From positions 38,690,626-38,754,625 of the forward strand of contig CM053327.1 of assembly GCA_028583605.1 (NCBI GenBank): DNA of 64,000 nt. The letters are read 5' to 3'. Made by a program: the position numbers and the translations under genes. Below the pieces are notes generated by a model that searched no databases, was not told the DNA's origin, and worked only from the letters and a program-made list of their open reading frames with translations. Below are positions 59,063 through 64,000 of the stretch, piece after piece (positions within the stretch are counted from its first letter, which is position 1; the number at the start of each line of letters is the position of its first letter). The DNA is from Dastarcus helophoroides (Eukaryota > Arthropoda > Insecta > Coleoptera > Bothrideridae).

Positions 59063-59260
59063 ATGTCTATTTGCAATAGTGGTTATAAAAGCTGTCATGA
59101 AAAAGTGTCGTTGTTTCGAGTGCCTAAGGGCAAAGTTGATGTATGGAGGTGAACAATCCCGCGAAATGACCGGCAGTTGTCAATTCAAGATTTTGTTTGC
59201 AAAAAACATTTTAGTGCAGATTTTGTTCTAAGAGAAATAAACAATGAACTGTGGAGAGTA
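59063..59260 (+). pseudogene. THAP-domain exon of a P-type transposase, broken
   Basis: 66 codons read MSICNSGYKSCHEKVSLFRV then PKGKVDVWR, stop, TIPRNDRQLSIQDFVCKKHF and SADFV. The pattern of early cysteines, FRVP, W, and C-x2-H-F is that of the THAP zinc-binding DNA-recognition domain, which forms the N-terminus of P-element transposases. An in-frame TGA at 59150-59152 lies where an arginine would be expected. The spacing of the first two cysteines (6 residues between) is wider than usual. A GTACG after the last codon could be a splice donor. No downstream exons are seen. Confidence 0.8.
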
Positions 59261-60060
59261 CGTTTTTTTTCTAAAAAACTTAATCAGTTTCTATTAGATG
59301 AATATCTTATGCCCAAAGTAATTTAAACATAAACTTGTTTTTGTATATATATTTAATAAAGAGAAATGATATTAATAGACATATGAGCCGTTGGTTTATC
59401 AGAGTCCGGTGTATGTATAAAACATTAGCTATAACTTTTTTTAAACTGTTTATAGAAAAAATGTGTCAGATAAACTTTTTTGGTTAATTAAATGTCACTT
59501 TCCAGTGACTTTGATGTTGTTTTTTTAGCTTTTATTTTGTTGCTTTGGTAACTAATTTTTGAGTTTTCAAATGACACCTGAATTTTTATTTGCTCTTTTG
59601 AAAAAAATCTTAACTTTCTGCATTCGGTAACATCAAATTTGTAGGGGTTAGATTCGAAGAATTTCGAGAAATTATAATTTTACTGATTTTTGTCATTTAT
59701 TTTTTAATATTATATTTAAAGAACTCCAAGTACTAAAATGAAATCGTTACCAAAAACGAACATAGATATACTATAGAATCCTTGTCTTCTGGGAACTCTC
59801 CTAGAGAGCAACCGCTTCGCTAGGTGGCAGTGTTTCAACTGTTGGTAGTTCAGCTACCTATGATTCACTATACACGCCGCCTGGAGGGCTGCATGAATTT
59901 GTAGTCTAGGTTGCATTCTTCTTGCATACGACATTGTTGGCGATGGTCATAGTTTCTCTATGGACCAATAGGTGGTAGTACTAAAGAGTCACTCGCTTGA
60001 CGCCTGTGAATGTTTTAGTACTTACTTGTCAAAGCATTTATTAGCATTCGAGTTGAATAT

Positions 60061-60103
60061 ACCAAACTGACGAGATCTAACAAGATCGAAACCGGTATTT
60101 AGT
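60061..60103 (+). ncRNA. Type I hammerhead ribozyme, copy 1
   Basis: Stem I strand ACCAAA (60061-60066), core CTGACGA (60067-60073), stem II GATC-TAACAA-GATC (60074-60087, perfect), GAA (60088-60090), minimal stem III ACCGGT (60091-60096), cleavage base A (60097), then TTTAGT, which pairs with ACCAAA except for one mismatch. All invariant hammerhead positions I can check are kept, and the cleavage triplet is GUA. The self-complementary ACCGGU stem III is the short form that usually works best as a dimer. Confidence 0.88.
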
Positions 60104-60437
60104 TTCCAAACTTCGAATCTAATAAATGTTCAAACCTATTGGTCTGTGCATTAAAGAATCCTTGTCTTCTGGGAACTCTCCTAAAGAGCAACCGCTTCGC
60201 TAGGTGGCAGTGTTTCAACTGTTGGTAGTTCAGCTACCTATGATTCACTATACACGCCTGGAGGGCTGCATGAATTTGTAGTCTAGGTTGCATTCTTCTT
60301 GCATACGACATTGTTGGCGATGGTCATAGTTTCTCTATGGACCAATAGGTGATAGCACTAAAGAGTCACTCGCTTGACGTCTGTGAATGTTTTAGTACTT
60401 ACTTGTCGAAGCATTTATTAGCATTTGAGTTGAATAT

Positions 60438-60480
60438 ACCAAACTGACGAGATGTAACAAGATCGAAACCGGTATTTGGT
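60438..60480 (+). ncRNA. Type I hammerhead ribozyme, copy 2
   Basis: Same order as copy 1: ACCAAA, CTGACGA, GATG-TAACAA-GATC (one stem II mismatch), GAA, ACCGGT, A (60474), TTTGGT. Here stem I is perfect over 6 bp. The two copies have lost different base pairs, so their common ancestor had perfect stems I and II. Confidence 0.88.
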
Positions 60481-61007
60481 TTCCAAACTTCGAATCTAAT
60501 AAATGTTCAAACCTATTGGTATGTGCATTATAGAATAGAGATATACTGGCAAAAATTTTATTTTAATTAGAATCAGTAAAATTATGAAATTTTTATATTC
60601 TCTCAAACTTTTTCACTTCTAAACCTTGGAAGATTTGAGGTCTTCAAATGCAGAAAGATATGCAAATTCTAAAAAAAGCAAACAACGGATGTCATTTGAA
60701 ATTTCAAACTTCGTTACCGTAGCAATGAAACAAAATCAGGGAAAAAGAAATTAAGGTCACCAAAATGTGGCAGATAATTAACCAAAAAAGGTTTATCTGA
60801 AATATTTTGTTGTAAAATTATTTTTAAAAGAGTTACAGCCAATATTCCAGACATACGTCGAACGGTGCCGTATACTTTGCATAGAGTTATGCCAGTTCTT
60901 AAACATCTTATTGTCGATCTCTCTCTCTAAGCCACCAGTCTCCCGATTACGTGCCACATTTTGCCTCGCGCCGGATTACCTTACTTATACATTATCATGG
61001 TACTAAG

Positions 61008-61618
61008 GAAAACTTAGGTGAAAATGACATAACAGACGCTGTAGTGAGCTACAATTCAGATTGAAACAAATTATATACCAGATCAAAAATAAATGTTTCC
61101 ACCTTTGAGATAGCTCAGACTTATTCATATTTTCCCAATCAGTATTTTAGCATGATTGAATTTGAACAAAAAATCGACGAATGTACTAAGAAAAACTCAG
61201 ATGGGAATAAAAAAATAGACGCTGTAGTGACCTACAATTTAGATTACAAAAAAATTATATAACAGATCAAATACAACTGTTTCCAGTTTTGAGATAGCTC
61301 AAACTTGTTCATATTTTCCCAAACAGTATTTTAGCATGATTGAATTTGAACAAAAAATTAACATATGTATTGGGGAAAACTCAGGTGGGAATGAAATAAT
61401 AGACGCTGAAGTGAACTACAATTCAGATTTTAAAAATATATAACAGATCAAATATAACTGTCTTTGCTTTTGAGATAGATCAAACTTAATCATATTTTTC
61501 CAAACAGTATATTAGCATGATTGAATTTAAACAAAAGAGTGACGTATGTATAAAGGAAAACTCAGGTGGAAATAAAATAACAGACGTTGTAATGAGCTAC
61601 AATTCAAATTAAAAAAAA
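61008..61618 (+). repeat. Third block of the ~180-bp satellite
   Basis: It continues the block cut at 58818: about 3.4 diverged monomers with CAAACAGTATTTTAGCATGA and GTAGTGA..CTACAATT motifs. It ends in an A-run and TA where the pogo-like element begins. Confidence 0.92.
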
Positions 61619-61824
61619 TAGAGGAAAGTCACCAAATATGGAATAGTATCCTAATATGGAATACCTTAATTTCTCTAAAAATATAAGTATGAAACGCAAC
61701 ACACGACCATCTTTTGTTTCAGTCGGTCTATTTACTACCGCACTCACACCATCGTGTCAGTTGCGCGAACGCTACACGTGTGGCAGGCGTGTTTTGTTTT
61801 GTTGTCACGCAGAAAATTTTAAAG

Positions 61825-62107
61825 GTAAGTAATAAATGAGTATTACCAGTTATTAGGTATGTATACATAAGTGTTATACTATTTAGTATATCGATATTAT
61901 GTTTATTTCAACATTTTGTGATCTTCAGTAATTAAAATATTGTGACTTGAAAAAATATTTAGACGAGTTTGAACTAGTATAAAAATCCAAATATGGACAG
62001 TCGTCGGTGTCTAATTATGGAATATTCCATAATTAGGTCTTTATATTTCACATGATAGGTACTTGCTACTATTTCTTTAAAAAATTATATGTTATGTTTG
62101 TTTTTAG
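61825..62107 (+). other. Predicted 5'-UTR intron of the transposase gene
   Basis: AAAG|GTAAGT at 61821-61830 is a strong donor, and TTTGTTTTTAG ending at 62107 is a strong acceptor directly before the ATG at 62109. Splicing would remove 283 bp and place the start codon at the beginning of exon 2. Without splicing an upstream in-frame ATG at 62052 would add 19 hydrophobic, unlikely residues. Confidence 0.65.
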
Positions 62108-62108
62108 A

Positions 62109-63932
62109 ATGTGGGCTTCACAATCAACCAAGAAACGAAAAATCTGGGATGAAGAAAAAATGGCAGAAGCTATAAAATTCATCCGGGGAAAGAAAATGGG
62201 ATATTTGAAAGCGGCACAGCATTTTCAAGTGTCTAGGACAACTTTATTTCGTTTATGCCAACAAGATGAACAGTCTCCAGAAGTGGCAGCAGCTACTACA
62301 TTAGGACGAAAAACTATATTGGGCTCCGAACTTGAACGTCAGTTAGTAGAATACATATTAATGATGAAGAGCAAGTTTCACGGTTTAACAAGAACTGATC
62401 TTCGCCGTATGGCGTATATGCTAGCAAAGCGAAACAACTTGCAGAATCCCTTCGGTAAATCAGGTATGGCTGGAAAAAAGTGGTTAAAGTTATTTTTAAA
62501 TCGTCATAAAGATAAACTTGCGATAAGAAGACCAACTGGTACATCTTTTGCCAGAGCATTTGAATTTGATAAAGAAAAAGTGGATGCTTTTTTCAACCTC
62601 CTTGAAGAGCTTTACACTAAAAATAATTATCTACCAAATCGAATTTACAACGTGGATGAATCAGGCCTCACAATAGTACAAAGTAAGATACCACAAATCA
62701 TCGGTCACAAAGGTAAACGCCAGATAGCTGCACTGACATCAGCAGAAAGAGGATCTCTTATGACAATAGTTGTTTGCATGAATGCTACTGGTCATTTTGT
62801 GCCACCGTTCATTATTTTTCCCAGAAAAAATATGAGTGCCCAGCTAATAAGAGGCTGTCCTCCAGGATCAGTCGGAGTTGCACATCCATCAGGGTGGATT
62901 CAAATGAACATCTTTACAGACTGGTTCAGGCACTTTATTGAACACACCAACCCGACTCCTGAATCAAGGGTTTTACTGATACTAGATGGACACTATAGTC
63001 ATACTCACAATATCGATATAATAGATATTGCTAGGGAAAATAACGTGGACATAGTTTCGTTACCTTCACATACGACTCACAAATTGCAGCCGTTAGACAA
63101 GACTTTCTTGGGGCCATTAAAAACATACTACAGTGAGGAAACACGCATGTGGATTAGAAGCAACAACAGACCTCTAAGTCCATATGATATTGTGGAGCTG
63201 TTTGGCAAATCCTATTTGAAAGTACAAACAGGTGAAATTGCAGCCAACGGGTTCAAAGTCTCTGGATTATGGTCTTTAAATAAAAATGTGTTCAGTGATG
63301 TGGACTTTATTGCTGCGCAACAAAATGCTGTAAGAGACGGTTGTACAACCAATATCACTCCAGTGGAATCAAGATCTGAAACTGATCAAGTTCTGATAGA
63401 AATACCTGTACCAGAAACAACTGCTAATGTACAACCTGAACCTGCACCCTCGACTTCCGGGCTTAATCGCAGCAGTTTGAGTCTGGTGTCTCCGCATGCC
63501 ATAAGTCCAGCACCAGAGAAACGAAGAAAAGTATCTGCTGTAGCAGCAGTCATAACATCTTTACCCTACAAAAATGATTTAGTAAATAAAAATATGAAGA
63601 GACAAGAAAAAGAAAGTAAATTAGTCAAGACAAAAAATAAGAAGAAAACTGCGAAGAGAAAGAAACAAACGAAGAAAAATAAGGATGATTGGGAAGAAGA
63701 AGACTCTGAGGAACAGGACGATATCCAGTTTGATGAAGGCAGTGAACATAATGAGTTGATGGACCAAGTATCTCCTGACTCTGCTGATGCAGAATGTATG
63801 TTCTGTTCAAGACTTTTTTCCATGGATAAAAGTGGAGAAAGCTGGATTAAATGCTTAATGTGTGGGCTCTGGGCACATTATGATTGTGCTGGTCCAGAGT
63901 TTGATACTTGGATCTGTGACTTTTGCAAGTGA
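62109..63932 (+). CDS. Pogo/Tigger-like DDE transposase with C-terminal PHD finger
   Basis: 607 residues, uninterrupted. It would cut and paste the surrounding transposon in the nucleus. Residues ~15-50 are a Psq-type helix-turn-helix (AAQHFQVSRTTLFRLC), and ~75-145 a CENP-B-like second DNA-binding region. The DDE_1 catalytic domain spans ~170-400, with D183 (YNVDESGL), D293 (LILDGHYSH) and D330 (LQPLDKTF), all present. Residues ~520-550 form a lysine-rich stretch (likely nuclear signal), followed by an acidic stretch. Residues 563-606 form a C4HC3 PHD-type finger: C563, C566, C582, C585, H590, C593, C603, C606. I chose the ATG at 62109 over that at 62052 because a splice acceptor ends at 62107. 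It could be an active element or a domesticated gene; an intact frame in a repeat-rich setting favours a young transposon. Confidence 0.93.
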   Translation: MWASQSTKKRKIWDEEKMAEAIKFIRGKKMGYLKAAQHFQVSRTTLFRLCQQDEQSPEVAAATTLGRKTILGSELERQLVEYILMMKSKFHGLTRTDLRRMAYMLAKRNNLQNPFGKSGMAGKKWLKLFLNRHKDKLAIRRPTGTSFARAFEFDKEKVDAFFNLLEELYTKNNYLPNRIYNVDESGLTIVQSKIPQIIGHKGKRQIAALTSAERGSLMTIVVCMNATGHFVPPFIIFPRKNMSAQLIRGCPPGSVGVAHPSGWIQMNIFTDWFRHFIEHTNPTPESRVLLILDGHYSHTHNIDIIDIARENNVDIVSLPSHTTHKLQPLDKTFLGPLKTYYSEETRMWIRSNNRPLSPYDIVELFGKSYLKVQTGEIAANGFKVSGLWSLNKNVFSDVDFIAAQQNAVRDGCTTNITPVESRSETDQVLIEIPVPETTANVQPEPAPSTSGLNRSSLSLVSPHAISPAPEKRRKVSAVAAVITSLPYKNDLVNKNMKRQEKESKLVKTKNKKKTAKRKKQTKKNKDDWEEEDSEEQDDIQFDEGSEHNELMDQVSPDSADAECMFCSRLFSMDKSGESWIKCLMCGLWAHYDCAGPEFDTWICDFCK

Positions 63933-64000
63933 ATTAAGTAACTTCTTTCATTTATCACAATATGTTATTTGTAATTATTTGATCTCATAGATATTTATGT

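Larger units (their letters stand above)
59773..60538 (+). mobile_element. Retrozyme-like tandem dimer with two hammerhead ribozymes
   Basis: 766 bp inserted between a 9-bp direct repeat AGATATACT (59764-59772 and 60539-60547). It consists of about 2.03 tandem copies of a ~377-bp sequence, with AGAATCCTTGTCTTCTGGGA at 59775 and 60155. The copies are nearly identical, with a 3-bp indel (CGCCGCCTGG versus CGCCTGG) and a few substitutions. Each copy has a type I hammerhead ribozyme, so a transcript could be cut at two sites to release a 377-nt RNA (60098-60474). Metazoan retrozymes are known as such small non-coding tandem repeats with type I hammerheads that spread via circular RNA and retrotransposition. 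No protein is encoded. The family identity is inferred from architecture. Confidence 0.88.
59400..60880. repeat. Diverged internal inverted repeat of the P-like element
   Basis: Left arm about 59400-59760 and right arm about 60548-60880 match in inverted order through motifs such as GTCAGATAAAC..TTTTTTGGTTAATTA, TTGGTAAC, TTTCAAATGACA, CTTTCTGCATT and AATTTTACTGATT. Similarity is moderate. The retrozyme dimer lies in the loop. Confidence 0.7.
58827..60999 (+). mobile_element. P-superfamily DNA transposon, non-autonomous relic
   Basis: 2173 bp inserted in the satellite, flanked by an 8-bp direct repeat GTACTAAG (58819-58826 and 61000-61007). The ends form an imperfect terminal inverted repeat: CACGATATAATATAAG on the left, CATGATAATGTATAAG read inward from the right. 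Both resemble the CATGATGAAATAACATAAGG start of the Drosophila P element, which also makes 8-bp duplications. A broken THAP-domain exon lies just inside the left end. Long diverged internal inverted repeats (59400-59760 and 60548-60880) follow, interrupted by the retrozyme dimer. No transposase catalytic domain remains. Confidence 0.85.
61621..64000 (+). mobile_element. Pogo-like (Tigger-type) DNA transposon, right end outside the window
   Basis: It begins after TA (61619-61620), the target duplicated by Tc1/mariner-pogo elements, with GAGGAAAGTCACCAAATATG. The subterminal region repeats AATATGGAAT/AATTATGGAATA at about 61637, 61655, 61989 and 62015, which could be transposase binding sites. 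The gene at 62109-63932 lies inside. The right inverted repeat is not in view, so the exact ends are inferred. Confidence 0.7.

Noticed and set aside
59063..59260. THAP exon as a functional gene
   Set aside because: An in-frame stop at codon 30, an unusual cysteine spacing and no downstream catalytic exons mean it is a relic.
62052..62108. Upstream ATG adding 19 residues to the transposase
   Set aside because: The stretch is hydrophobic, unlike family N-termini, and contains a pyrimidine-rich acceptor TTTGTTTTTAG just before the next ATG. It is probably intron.
63566..63823. Minus-strand open frame with a hydrophobic run
   Set aside because: It is antisense to the lysine/glutamate-rich tail of the transposase gene and only reflects that composition.

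Overview
The window is transposon- and satellite-rich, AT-rich animal DNA, most likely from an arthropod (probably an insect). The signs are a pogo-type transposase with a C-terminal PHD finger, a P-superfamily element, several non-LTR retrotransposon fragments and insect-style LTRs with ATAT target duplications. There is no bacterial gene organisation and no recognisable host gene. The only long intact coding region is the pogo-like transposase at the right edge. The rest is broken mobile elements, tandem repeats and non-coding sequence in which I recognise nothing.

Layout: 1-2.8 kb is AT-rich and non-coding. 2.9-5.6 kb holds a ~535-bp satellite whose relatives reappear on the other strand at 53.9-55.6 kb. 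9.5-11.6 kb holds a 132-bp array and a 79-bp array; the second grew out of the 3' coding end of an RTE-like retrotransposon. 14.2-29.6 kb is a giant inverted repeat: arms of ~5.3-5.7 kb, each ending outward in an LTR, around a ~4.3-kb spacer. 33.3-41.3 kb is a nest of non-LTR retrotransposon fragments. 42.5-45.3 kb has a solo LTR, a non-LTR 3' end fused to half an LTR, and a ~395-bp array between inverted LTR-like ends. 47.6-51.9 kb is a higher-order satellite (a ~385-bp spacer alternating with 5, 5 and 6 monomers of ~180 bp). The same monomers return at 57.1-58.8 and 61.0-61.6 kb.

The most interesting locus is 58.8-61.0 kb. A P-superfamily element (8-bp target duplication, P-like terminal inverted repeats, a broken THAP-domain exon) split the satellite. 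A ~766-bp tandem dimer with a 9-bp target duplication later inserted into that element. Each unit of the dimer carries a near-canonical type I hammerhead ribozyme, and the unit cut out would be 377 nt. This has the architecture of a metazoan retrozyme. A second, more degenerate hammerhead-like motif sits inside a dispersed palindromic foldback module (12.5, 19.1 and 25.2 kb).

How the parts relate: the order of nesting gives relative ages. Satellite is older than the P element, which is older than the retrozyme. LTR is older than the non-LTR insertion at 14.3 kb. The Jockey-like reverse transcriptase fragment is older than the R1/I-like insertion at 36.4-38.3 kb. The satellite monomers at 47-62 kb are 180 or 183 bp long and keep an open 60-61-codon frame, which suggests they descend from protein-coding sequence.
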